Assembly: GCA_032358165.1 (NCBI GenBank)
Contig: JAALGY010000033.1
Coordinates: 930,001 to 994,000, forward strand
Direction of reading: 5' to 3'
DNA: 64,000 nucleotides
Source of the DNA: Diplosphaera chodatii
Taxonomy: Eukaryota > Chlorophyta > Trebouxiophyceae > Prasiolales > Stichococcaceae
The translations under genes were made by a program, and so were the position numbers. Of the stretch, positions 34,030 to 44,474 are shown in pieces (position 1 is the stretch's first letter; every line of letters begins with the position of its first letter). Below the pieces are notes generated by a model. The model was not told where the DNA came from, searched no databases, and saw only the letters and a program-made list of their open reading frames with translations.

Positions 34030-34625
34030 CATGCCTTGGGAGAATGGCATGGACCGGCGATGCAGTTCAACCGCTGCAACCGGCAGTGCATCTGCTTTCC
34101 TGTTGGACACCTGCATCTGTTTTTATCAGACTATCCAAGCGCCCGCGGGGGTCTTGTTCTCGGCAACATATTGCAATGCCATTTGCAACTGCCCATCATC
34201 AAGGCACAGTACAGCAACGCGTCTCATGCCAATATCAAATCAGCGCAAAACCTTGAACAAGTAGATCTCTGATCGTCTGGCCTGCCTTATATCTGAATGC
34301 AGAACCACGCACAAAAGTTCGAAACTGCAGCAGGCAACACCTCTGTGATTGTGGACACGTCTGCAGTCTGTAGCCTACAAGACATGCTCCCCGTGTATGC
34401 TCATCATCGTTGCTAGCGCAACGCACGGTGCCATGGTAACACGATATATAACGCAAGGTTTAGCTATGACATCATCGCATCCCGCCAGCACCTGCTGGCG
34501 CAAACACCCTACACAACAGCGGTGAAAGCACGTGCATAGAATGAGCGTCCATGCAGCCCGCTGAGCTGCAGAGGCTGAAGGGTCCCGCAAGCGCCTCGTC
34601 CAGCTGCAGCCGGACGCCGCGTGCG
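34030..34625. other. Convergent 3' intergenic region
   Basis: About 600 bp between the stop of the RETICULATA-related gene and the stop of the leftward RING gene. AT-richer sequence, presumably two 3' UTRs. No gene is supported. Confidence 0.55.
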
Positions 34626-36953
34626 TCAGGGCGTGGGCGACGCCTTGACAAAGCGGGCGTGCAGCATGCCGGTGGCGGGCGCGGAGCAGACGGGGCACGC
34701 CCCGCCGACGCGGGCAAGCCGGATGACGCACGGCTTGCAGCCGACGGCGTGCCCGCACGGCGCCAAGTGCCAGTCCCGAGACTCCTTCCCGCACACCATG
34801 CACGGCTCTGCAGACCAAACATCCTTATCATGCTGCATTGCCGCAAACATGCTTGTGGGCCGGCACTGTGACTGGTGCCCTATCTCGTGTCAGCCACGTC
34901 GGCAAGCAGTTCCTAGCAAGCAAACAAGGGGGCAGCCCCGTGCTGGGGCTGTAAGCAGGGCACGCAGGCATAGTCTTGCACCTGTGCTGTGGTAGGGCGT
35001 GCTGGATGCCTGCGGAGAGCTGGCCAGCGGCACCCCCTGGCTGGCTGCAAAGGGATCCCGTGCCGGGGCTGCCTGCTGCACCTGCTGCTGCTGCTGTTGA
35101 TAGGCAGCCTGCTGTGCTGCCACCTGCTGCGCTGCCGCCTGCTGCTGATTCAATAAAGCCGCTTCCCGTGGATCGCTGCGGCGCGACTGCATCCACGGCG
35201 GGCTGACGGACTGCAGATGGAAGCACAGCCTGCTTAGAAGGGTATCCACATGCGAATGTCATGTCAGCAAAGCAGCTGACCTGAGCGTGGCAACCAACAC
35301 ACGAGTGAATGGTCAAAGGTTGACTGCTGGGCCTCGTCACGGTGCATTCAAGCACCTGCTGCAGGGTGGGCTGCTTTGGTGCCCAGCCATTGGATACGCG
35401 CGGCGATTGCGGCCTCCGCGTCGGTGACGCTGAGGCGACAGGCACGCCATAGCTTGCCTGCAAGGCGCATCTGGTACCATCCAGCCGCCCATCGCGGAAG
35501 GTAGGTGCGCCCCACAGAGAACGGCTCAAGGCATGCGTGCAACACAGGCTTGTTGAGGACCAGCTTGACATTGAACAATTGCAAGTGTGGGGTACCTGCT
35601 GGGCATAGCCACCGGCGATTGGCGGGCCGGCGCGGCCGCCGTACGGTGGTGAGGAGCCTTGCGGCGGGGACGACGCATACGGCATGCCCACCTGGATGAC
35701 AATGCACAGCAGTTGGGTGGATATCAATGCCTGATGCCAGGGCATAACTTGTAGGCACGCTGACGCTCTGATGCTCAGCATGCAGCACCATTTTAATGCT
35801 TGATCCCAGCCACAGACATATAGTGGTTGCCGCATCTCACGCTGACGGGAGGCCGGGTCCCAGCAGGCAGCGGCGCCGCGGCGGGCGACAGCATGCGCCG
35901 CTTCCACTCCTGGGTGGACGACACGAAGGCGGTGCCCTCGCTGGCCTTGAGCCGCTGGATGTAGTCCACGCTCACCGGGTCGTCCTGCGGCCGCAGCCGC
36001 TGCAGTGCAGGAATATAAGATATGAGTTGGTGGCGTCGTGTTAGACGTCAGCCTGACCAGCATGCATCTGGTACGCAGTATGCCATGAAGCCAAGAGAGA
36101 CAAAGATGGCAAGGTGACAAACGCCATTCAAGACATGCCGGCGTGGTACCTGCTGCTGCTGTGGCTGCGGGGGCGGCAGCTGCTGCTGCTGCGCTGGGAC
36201 ATTCCACGCGATGTTGTTGAAGGTCCAGTCGGTGCGCTGCGGAGCCGGCCGGGGCTGCTGCTGCGGCTGCACCATGTTGGCAAACACCGGCTGGCCATTC
36301 GGGCCGATGGGCCCTGACAAGCCCAGCTTGGCTGCCAGGATGTCGAGGGACTCGGAAAAGGAGCCTGCCCGGCTGTGGCCGCCGCTTCCAGCTGCCGCTG
36401 CCATCCTGCTGGGGCCCGCCGGCGGCCGGCTGGTCGCAACCTGCAGGCCCTGGCCAGGCTGCGCTGGGGGCTGCTGCTGTGCTTCCATCGCTGCAGGCTG
36501 CCGGAGCGGCACCGGCTGCTGGGCTGGCTGCTGCTGCAGCGGCTGCTGCTGCTGCTGCTGGGGGGGCGGCTGGGCGTACTGTGCGGCCAGGTTCGCAAAG
36601 GGCGTGGCGCCCCCGGCATGGCCGCTGTAGCCGCGCTGCTCCGGCAGCATGCCCGGCGGGTGGAAGTTGCCGAAGGAAGCAGCGAAGGGGTCGCGCACCT
36701 GGGCTGCTCCTGGCGAGTCTGTGCCACCGCCATCCAAACCTGCAGAGGGACACAAAGCAGCACACGTCACAAGGTGGCTAGACACACCGACATTGCCAGC
36801 AGGGCCGGTGCGATTTGGCAACACCACAGCAAAGGTGTGCCACTCACAGACGATGGTGGTCTCGTGCGACAGTGAGCGGAATGCTGCAGGGCCGCCAGGC
36901 GGCGCGCCCGCCATTGCACTTGCCAGACCATGGCCATTCTGTCCCTGCCACAT
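34626..36953 (-). CDS. Gln-rich protein with C-terminal C3HC4 RING finger
   Basis: Seven exons: complement of 34626-34807, 34982-35210, 35356-35457, 35596-35691, 35841-35999, 36150-36739 and 36848-36953, giving 487 residues with consistent phases. The last 50 residues form a compact RING (CMVC, then CGH, CKPC and CPVC) like those of IAP/MUL1-type ubiquitin ligases. The rest is Gln/Pro/Ala-rich with polyQ runs. RDPFAAS appears twice (near residues 50 and 395). The DPF tripeptide is a known AP-2 alpha-appendage binding motif, so a link to endocytosis is possible but speculative. A more ordered segment is VDYIQRLKASEGTAFVSSTQ followed by EWKRRML. Probable role is E3 ubiquitin ligase; substrates are unknown. 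A 645-residue frame over the same DNA (34828-36765) is a shadow reading through these introns. Confidence 0.78.
36542..36559. repeat. (GCT)6 / (CAG)6 trinucleotide tract inside the RING gene
   Basis: Six perfect units that encode a glutamine run on the minus strand within the 590-nt exon of the RING-finger gene. Shorter CAG runs flank it and recur near 35080-35100. Likely length-variable. Confidence 0.8.
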
Positions 36954-37280
36954 TGCACCAGAAGCTTGAGCGGATCTGCGGCTCGCTGCCTGTGATAGCT
37001 GTTCGAGTCATTCGCGATTGCTGAACGTGGACCAGACGGCGTCAAAAGTTGCTGTCGCGCAGGAGCTGGGCACACCTCATTGCTGGAGGTCGGTGTGACA
37101 CGGCTGGCTGGGCGTGCTGCCTGTGGGGCTTGGCGCGGCGTCGGCGGCGGTCTGTGCGGCAGCTCTGCGGCAATCTCGCCTGCAAGACCCAAAGGGAGAT
37201 CTCCGATGTCTGTAATGCGCAGCTGTCACCACAGAGTCATGCGATGCAGCGGTAAGCCTGACAAATGATGTGTAGCCCGC
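36954..37280. promoter_or_regulatory. RING gene promoter / kinase 3' region
   Basis: About 330 bp between the kinase stop and the RING-gene start, both leftward. It must contain the kinase 3' UTR and RING promoter. No distinct motif is recognised. Confidence 0.45.
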
Positions 37281-39245
37281 TCAAGTCACTGAGTTCTGCA
37301 CTCTGCCTCCAGCATGGCCTGCAGCATGTGGCCCACCAACATGCAGGGCGCATATCTGGCCCAGCAGGGCGGCGGCCTCCGTCATGCGCGGCCGCCGCCA
37401 GCCGTCGTGCTGCAGGCATGCGCCCGCCAGCTCACAGAAGGCGGCCAGCTCCCCGTCGGACACCTCACCCAGGCATGGGTCCAGCACCTGGACAGGCGGC
37501 AGGTGGATGCATGTGCGTATGCCCTGAATCAGTTGTGTCAGCGTTCCAAGTGTCATCCTTGTGACGAGAAACGACTTGAGGATGTCAGCCGAATAGCTGA
37601 CAGTCATCGTGGGAACACGGCCTCCAGCAGACTGCACACAGGTGTTGATGGCCCAGCATGCCATGGTGCAAGTGCGGGGCGCTGCACCCACCTCCTTGAC
37701 CTGGGCGATGTCGTGCAGCTTGGAGTACAGCCAGTCCACCAGGTTGCGGTTGGCGAGGGGGCGCTGCGGGTCCACCACCTCCGCCCCCGTCAGCAGCTCC
37801 AGCAGCACCACGCCAAAGGCGTACACGTCGCTCTTCTCGTTGAGCGTGCCTGCACAAGGAGCCATGCATGTGCGTTGCCTGCAATGGTGGCAGTATGAGG
37901 TCGGCACCAGCTGAACAGACCAGGCCGACGTGCTGGTTGGCTTTGCCTGCCGACAGAAAGCTGGTGTTGGCTGTGAGTTGCTCAGGTTCCTGCGGTGCGC
38001 ACACCTGTGCGCGCATACTCGGGGGCCACATAGCCGAAGGTGCCCATGACGACGGTGCACTCGGGCGGCAGCGGCTCATGCACAGCGCCGCCGCGGGCCT
38101 TCATGCGGCGTGCCAGGCCAAAGTCGGCAACCACGCCGTTCCACTTGGCATCCACCAGGATGTTGGACGTTTTGAAGTCGCGGTGCACCACCTGCACGTC
38201 ACCCATTGCATATCTACACCCACTGTTTGACTGCCAGGCAGTCAGGTAATCAGACATTTCAATCAATACTGGCAGAATACAACAGATGTAGTTGGACAAC
38301 CATGGACGCTGGGGTTGTGTGCACACCGGAGGCTCAGCCTCGTCATGCAGGTAGGCCAGGCCCCGTGCTGCCCCGAGTGCCACGTTGGCCCTTTGCGCCC
38401 AATTGAGCCCGTCCTGCTTCATGTCCAGCTGCGTCCGTAGGGAGCCCTGCAGATCAGCCATCCCGGTGCAAGTCTGGCGGTGCTAGGCAGTTTGAGCACC
38501 TTGGCAGCCGACAACGAGCGCACACGCTTCCCATGAAAGCCTGCTCTGCATGGAAGACAGCAGGCAAGCTGAAGATCTTCTCACATTTGCAGCGAGGTCG
38601 AAGATGGTGCAGCGGTTGTCGCCCTCCACGCACACGCCACGCAGGGTGACGATGTTGACATGCTTGAGCGCGCAGAGCATGGACGCCTCCATGCCAAACT
38701 CCTTGTCGCCCTGCATGCCCCGCCGGTCCAGGCGCTTGATGGCAACCTGCACCGAGGGACATGTGTCAACACATGCAACACAACAAGTTCAAGCACGACA
38801 GAACAAAATAGTTGCGTGCATGAACTTCGTGGTCAGGGCTGCCATGGTGCTACCTGCATGCCATCACGCAGCGTGGCGCGGTAGACCTTGCCAAAGCCAC
38901 CTGCTCACATGCATCACAACGGTTGCTTGCTACTTGTGACCCACTGCTGCAGCATCTGCTATTGCATTTGCAAGATCGGATCCGGCTGTGCTGCCACAAG
39001 CAGAACAGCCTCTGTCAGGGCATCGACACTCAGGTTTTGCCCCACACCCCACCTTCGCCAATGGCCAGCTCATCACTGAAGCCACTGGTCGCCTCCTCGA
39101 GCTCGCGATACTTGAAGCGGCGGCAGTGCTCCGGGAAGCTGCTCAGCCCAGAGGACAGCAGCGCGGGCACCCTGTCTTGATCGCTGTCATCGCTGCTGGT
39201 GCTGACCTCGGACACGATGCGGCCATTTGCGCCGTTGCCTGCCAT
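37281..39245 (-). CDS. Receptor-like cytoplasmic (Pelle/IRAK family) Ser/Thr kinase
   Basis: Seven exons: complement of 37281-37487, 37692-37849, 38005-38191, 38327-38446, 38585-38746, 38854-38900 and 39053-39245, 357 residues. The short Ser/Asp-rich N-terminus leads to [20 protein letters not shown], typical of this family. Kinase features in order: glycine loop GEGGFGKVY, VAIKRL lysine, [11 protein letters not shown], catalytic [16 protein letters not shown], activation segment [30 protein letters not shown], and C-lobe [13 protein letters not shown]. All catalytic residues are present. HRDFK is the RD form. There is no signal peptide or membrane span, so a cytosolic kinase is inferred. Multiple RLCK-like kinases are common in green algae; its pathway cannot be told. 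It is divergent from the Myb gene. Confidence 0.92.
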
Positions 39246-40415
39246 GATAGGTGTACAGCTCACGATAGCTTAGGGCCGAGCAGGCTTAGAACCCCGTCCG
39301 TATTTGAAGCCACAGACACACGCTGCGTTTGCTTTCGTCATGCATCCGCTGCAAGCCTCACCTCCAGCGACCTGCGGCCAACTGTCCGCTGGCTTCCGCG
39401 GCGGCAGGCGGGGCTTTGGTCGCGACTGCCAGAAGCATCCCATGTGGGGAACTGCGCAATGGCTGCGATGGCGTCACGCTTCGCCTAGACTGCGTGAAGG
39501 CCCTCAGCCTGCTGCCAAGAGGAGAGGCCCTGATATAGGACAGCCTAGCGCCCCGGTGCAGATGGCGCTGCTGTCCATGCATGATCATGCGATGCACGAA
39601 GCAGGTGACGGAACGGCTGTTGCCGTTCTTGAGATATCATCTGTGACCGAGCCCTGAAGTGTGTATCGGACAAGGTCTACAGGGTGCAGGTGGGTTATGC
39701 TTCGCGCTGCGGAAAGCAATGTATGCTGTGCATGAAAGAAGACACGCCAGCCAAACGGCACAGAGTCCCCCCAAGCTTACTCAGTATGAACGAGCGAGCG
39801 TTCGCTGTCACAAGCCCAACATGTCGCATACATGGTTGACGAAATGGCGAGACCCCACCAAACCTCTCACCTGGCGAGCACGTTCGGCACGGTACGCTAC
39901 TCGAGGCGCCAGCTGAGAGCTGTCAGGCCGACATCACCGCCCTTGTGCAATACTGTTGCCCGACTGTGTCTTGCACAGAAATAACTTGCACAAAGTGGGA
40001 TCCGCTTGGCTGCAGATGTCGGGGTCAACAGCGCGCGCATGTCCGCGCACAGGCAATGCACCCCAGATTGGCACAGTCTAGCATCTCAAAGCACATAGTC
40101 ACCATAGCATGCGAGCCGGCCGGGCAGGGGAGGCCTCGCGAGTCTCACGTGCATTCAAGGGGAACAACCAGCGGATTAGAGGGAGGACAAGCCTCCTAGG
40201 GTTTTGGACCTTGTGTTCCCCTCAGCCACCCTTGTGCACACAGCTGCTCGTGCAGGTTTCACCTCTGGGCAACTTGCGCGGTGACACAGGGCGGGGCGAC
40301 TTGCATTCGCGACACACCTCGGACTTCTAGCCAGAGCGGCATTGCGAGGCCGCACTGGGCACGCCGGCGGCTGTGTGGCCGCCGTGCCCGGCAGTGACCC
40401 GCCCTACACGCCAGC
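39246..40415. promoter_or_regulatory. Long divergent intergenic region, kinase / REB1-like Myb
   Basis: About 1.17 kb, the longest gene-free stretch in the window. It must hold two promoters. Open frames on both strands (e.g. 39304-39657) have no recognisable family and no consistent splice links. I see nothing else supportable. Confidence 0.5.
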
Positions 40416-43400
40416 ATGGCCGATAACGACACATGGCAGCGGGCTCTGGCCCAGGTGTTCGCCACATACGCCACGGACGGCGCAGGCATCAGCGAGGACA
40501 AGCTGGTGAAGCACACCGTGAAAGCGGCCGGCAAAATGGGGCTGCCCGGCACCAAGCATGCGCGCACCAAGCAGTTCCATGACTACATGGCCAGCGCCAG
40601 GTGCTGCAGGGCCTCCAAAGCTGTGCTTGTGATCTACTCTGGCTGACCTTGCTGTCCGTGTGCTGCTGCCCGTGATGTGCAGCTTTGTGTCCCCTCATAC
40701 CTGTGTGCGCTGGTTTTTCATTTGAAGCGCAGGCGCATTTCCACTAGGGCTAAGGTCACTGTGCTCTGCGTAGGGAGCGGAAGGAGTACTATCTTCAGGA
40801 CAACATCATCTTCCGCAACCCTGCAGCACTCGCAGCTGCAGCAGCGGCTGCCCCTGCGTCAGGCCATGCAGCGGCTGCATCCGCGCCAACTCCGGCGCAG
40901 GGCAGCTTCGCGCAGATGCTCCAGCCCGCAATGGGTGACGCTGCAGCAGCGCCTGCCGCGGGTAACACAGCAGGCGCCAGCGATGTGGCAGCCGGCATGG
41001 GCTTGCAGGCTGCGGGTGGAAACGACGCAGCATCGGCAAAGCCGCGGCAGACGCTCAATGACATCGCCACCATCGCCACCGCGCAACTGACGCAGCATCA
41101 GGGTGAGCTGTGGTACACTGCAGCACAGACCACATCTGGACAGTTTCTACGCACTTATGGCTACGGCATGTCAAGCCCTTGGTTGATATATGCCCAAGTG
41201 CCAGCACCTGGCCGTCAAACATGCAGGCCCGGTGCCAGCCAGCGCCCCTGCTGCTCCACCGCCCATCGGCATCCCGCTGATGGAGCCTGCGCCGGTGGCC
41301 GCCGCTGCGCCGCCGCCGACGGCAGCCGATGAGATGCAGATCGACGTGGTGGCGCCGCCGCCAATGCCGCCCGCCGTCAGCCTGCCGCCAGACATGTCGA
41401 TGCCAATCGCACACCCACTGCCGCCTGGCGATGGTGTGGGCTTCCTACACCTGCTTGAATGACCATTTCCCGAGCGCTTCCAGTGCAGGTCACAGGTGTA
41501 TGCAGCAAGCTTGCATGCAATGAAGCTGTGCCTATGCTATGTTGACTTGACACAGAGTTTGGTCAATTGCATGCAGCCGGCATCACTGCAAATGGCAAGA
41601 AGCGTGGGCGGCCGCGGCAGGAGGGCTCCTGGGCGTCTGATCGCCAGCGCACTGACGTGAAGCGTGGCAAGTTCTCGGAGAAGGAGAAGGAGGTCATCCG
41701 CCAGGCCGTCAAAGAGTGAGCTGCTGCGCACTGTGCATTGATGGCTCCAGACGCTCCACAGTTGCATGTGTGCTGGCCACTGCAAGCGCATGCCCTGCGG
41801 TGCGGTGCTGGCTCCGCAGGCGTGCGTGCGACGTACCAATACAATATTATTTGCAGGTATGCAGCGGCGCATGGTCACAGCCAAGATGATATGACGTGGC
41901 TGTTCAAGTCGCGCACCACGCCTGGCGTGTACACCGCAGCCTCCGGCGGTGCATGGCAGCAGATCGCCAAGGCGCTCCCAGACCGCACCACACAGCAGGT
42001 GTCGTATTGCATGGCAATGTCACCTGGCACCCGGAAGCTCACACTGCCTGGTGAAGTGTCGGAATGCTGTGCCATGCCTGGCGCTGAAAACCTGTGCCGT
42101 TGAGCAGACTGGCCCATGAGTTTACTGCATGCAGGTGTGGGCGTGCGGCACGCGCATCCTGCACCCTTTCAACTACAAGGTAGATCGACATGTTGTGCAC
42201 GCTAGGACAGAGTGTCATGCCTGGGAGTACTCCCAGCCGTAATGCTGATGCTGTCCTTATGTGTGTACGCTGGCCGTCAGTGCAGCTGCAGTGTCCCACC
42301 TGCAGCACCTCCTGTAACACCGGGACTGGTGCTTGCAGGGCCCCTGGAAGCCGGAGGAGGATGAGCAGCTGCGGCAGCTGGTGGAGGCGAAGGGCAACAA
42401 GTGGCTGGAGATCGGCGAGGTCATGGGCCGCATGGGGGAGGCCTGCCGTGACCGGTGGCGCACCATCGGCCTGGTGCGGCCCAGGCTGCCCCACCCCAAA
42501 CCCTCAACCGTCATCTTCCGCCGTGCATGAACATGCTGAGCAGACGTCCTGCTCTTTGTACTCAGCCTGACCGCCAAGGATGTGAACTGACACACAAGTC
42601 ATGATCATGTTCTCAAGGACTCTGCAGGGTTCTGCGTTATTCATGCGTGCATTACAGCCAAGTCGCAGGCGACGAACGGCCCATGTGCCCACTTGGACCC
42701 TTGCACCGGTGCAGGGCTCGGCGCGCAAGACGGGGCCCTGGGACGAGGAGGAGGCGACGGCGCTGACGCGGGAGGTGCAGAAGTACATGGAGCTGAAGCA
42801 GGGGGCCAAAGCGCAGCGCGCCGCCCTCCCCGGCCAGGTGCACTGCGGACCCCTCGCACACGACATGCGAACCTGTAGCTATTTCCAACTTCAGTAATAT
42901 GCGTGTACGTCAGCATGGTAATCATGATCGCGTGTGGCACGCAAGGGGCAGATGCAGGTGCAGGCCGGCTGGACATGGCGTCTGCATGCACCGTACTTCA
43001 ATGGACGGTCGCCCGTGTGCTGATGCTGTGGTGGTTGCAGGTGGAGGACAAGCGGGTCGTGCTGGACGACATCGACTGGGGCGCGGTGGCCAAGGCCATC
43101 GGCACCCGCAACCACGCGCAGTGCATGGAGCGCTGGTACAAGTGCCAGGTGCGCTGCAGGCCCGCTGGACCCCTTTCAGTCCGCCACCCCACCCGCCTGC
43201 TTTGCATGTGTGGCATGCTCACCGCAGCAGCTGTGAGGTTGCACAACGGTAGTTGATGTTATCGATTGGGATGCATTGACCATTCACTATGGTGATGCAG
43301 TCTCCGAGCATGGTGGAGCGTGGCGTGTGGGGCGTCGGTGATGACCGCGGTATGCTGCAGCGCATGGTCGAGTCCCGAGCAACACAGGTGAGAATGTCGC

Positions 43401-44119
43401 ATACTGTGTTGCTGCTTATTGAGTAAGATGCACTGGCATGATAAATTGGCACCAACAGCACCAACACCAGCCATGCCTTGGCACTGGATGCATCGATCAT
43501 GCCTGTGGCAAGCAATGACCACCTCACCATGCCTACCTTTCATGTTGAGACATTTGCCATGTGGTGTGGTTGCAGGAGTGGGAGCTGGACTGGGGTGCCC
43601 TGGTGCCCAACCGCACTGCAAATCAGGCGCGGCGGCGGTGGACGTTGATGCTGAAGCACGTGGAGAACGTCAACGACAAGGAGTTCACCGAGCGCCTGCT
43701 CACTCTGGTGAGGTGCAAGTGCAGGGTGCCTGCTTGTTGTCATCAATTTGCAGGTGGAAAGCGCATGCCCTGCAAACAAGTGCGCCATTGGTGTGTCTTC
43801 ACAGTTGCATATGCTGGTCTAGGCTTGTGTGTTTTTCATGCAATTTCGGCTGTATCCGAGGATGCTATTCCTGGCGCAGGTGGAGAAGTATTTGCCAGAG
43901 CTGCGTGAGACTGCTGCAGCAAACGCAGCCGCTGCAGCGCAGACAGCAGCCACCAATCCGATGGCAGCGCCAGAGCCCCAGCCGGCGGCGGATGCAGCCG
44001 CAGCAGTGGCAGCGATACCACTGGGGGCGATGCCGGCGCCTGAGGACGTGCAGCTGACCATCCCGCCAGTCGACCCACTGGCTGCAGACAGCGTGGTCGT
44101 GCCCATCCCGGATGCTTGA
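40416..44119 (+). CDS. REB1/DMTF1/TTF1-like Myb (SANT-repeat) DNA-binding protein
   Basis: Twelve exons (40416-40600, 40774-41102, 41227-41433, 41577-41715, 41857-41998, 42135-42179, 42339-42473, 42715-42837, 43041-43148, 43301-43387, 43576-43707, 43880-44119), 623 residues. After an Ala/Pro-rich N-terminal 250 residues comes an AT-hook-like GKKRGRPRQ. Then FSEKEKEVIRQAVKEYAA opens the DNA-binding part, and Myb repeats follow: GPWKPEEDEQLRQLVEAKGN with MGEACRDRWRTI, TGPWDEEEATALTREVQ with AIGTRNHAQCMERWYKC, and ELDWGALVPNRTANQARRRW. This order matches the REB1/TTF1/DMTF1 group, which includes Pol I terminators and general regulatory factors. The C-terminal 80 residues are Ala/Pro-rich. Whether it stops Pol I here is inference. 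The Myb repeats are each split by introns. Confidence 0.86.
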
Positions 44120-44474
44120 CCGGCCTTTCAGAGGAGGCACACGAGCACTGAAGCTGAGAGATTTGGCATGCCCGCTCGGTCTTGTACAGTTTGCACACAG
44201 CTTGGTGCTTTCTGAGAGCCAGCATTCTCTTGCTGACTTCCCTCCAGTGTTCGACCATGTGGCATCAGCTACTACCAAATGAAGATGTATCAACTGCAAC
44301 CTTGTGATAAAAGATGTCAGACTTGACCACTCTATCATCAAACCAAATCACCACCAGCTTGCCACACTCCATGCAGCCAGCGGTCTAGCAGTCATCAAAC
44401 ACACCAGCCATCAGCGTGCACTGACTGCCAAGCAGCGGCTGCAAATACGTATACAGTATCGCAAGAGGAGGATG
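44120..44474. other. Convergent 3' intergenic region
   Basis: About 355 bp between the Myb stop and the GT61 stop on the other strand; AT-richer, presumably 3' UTRs. Nothing else seen. Confidence 0.55.

Noticed and set aside
34828..36765. Longest single open frame in the window (645 residues, minus strand)
   Set aside because: It reads through six introns of the RING gene in another frame and loses the conserved segments; GC-rich DNA has few stops.
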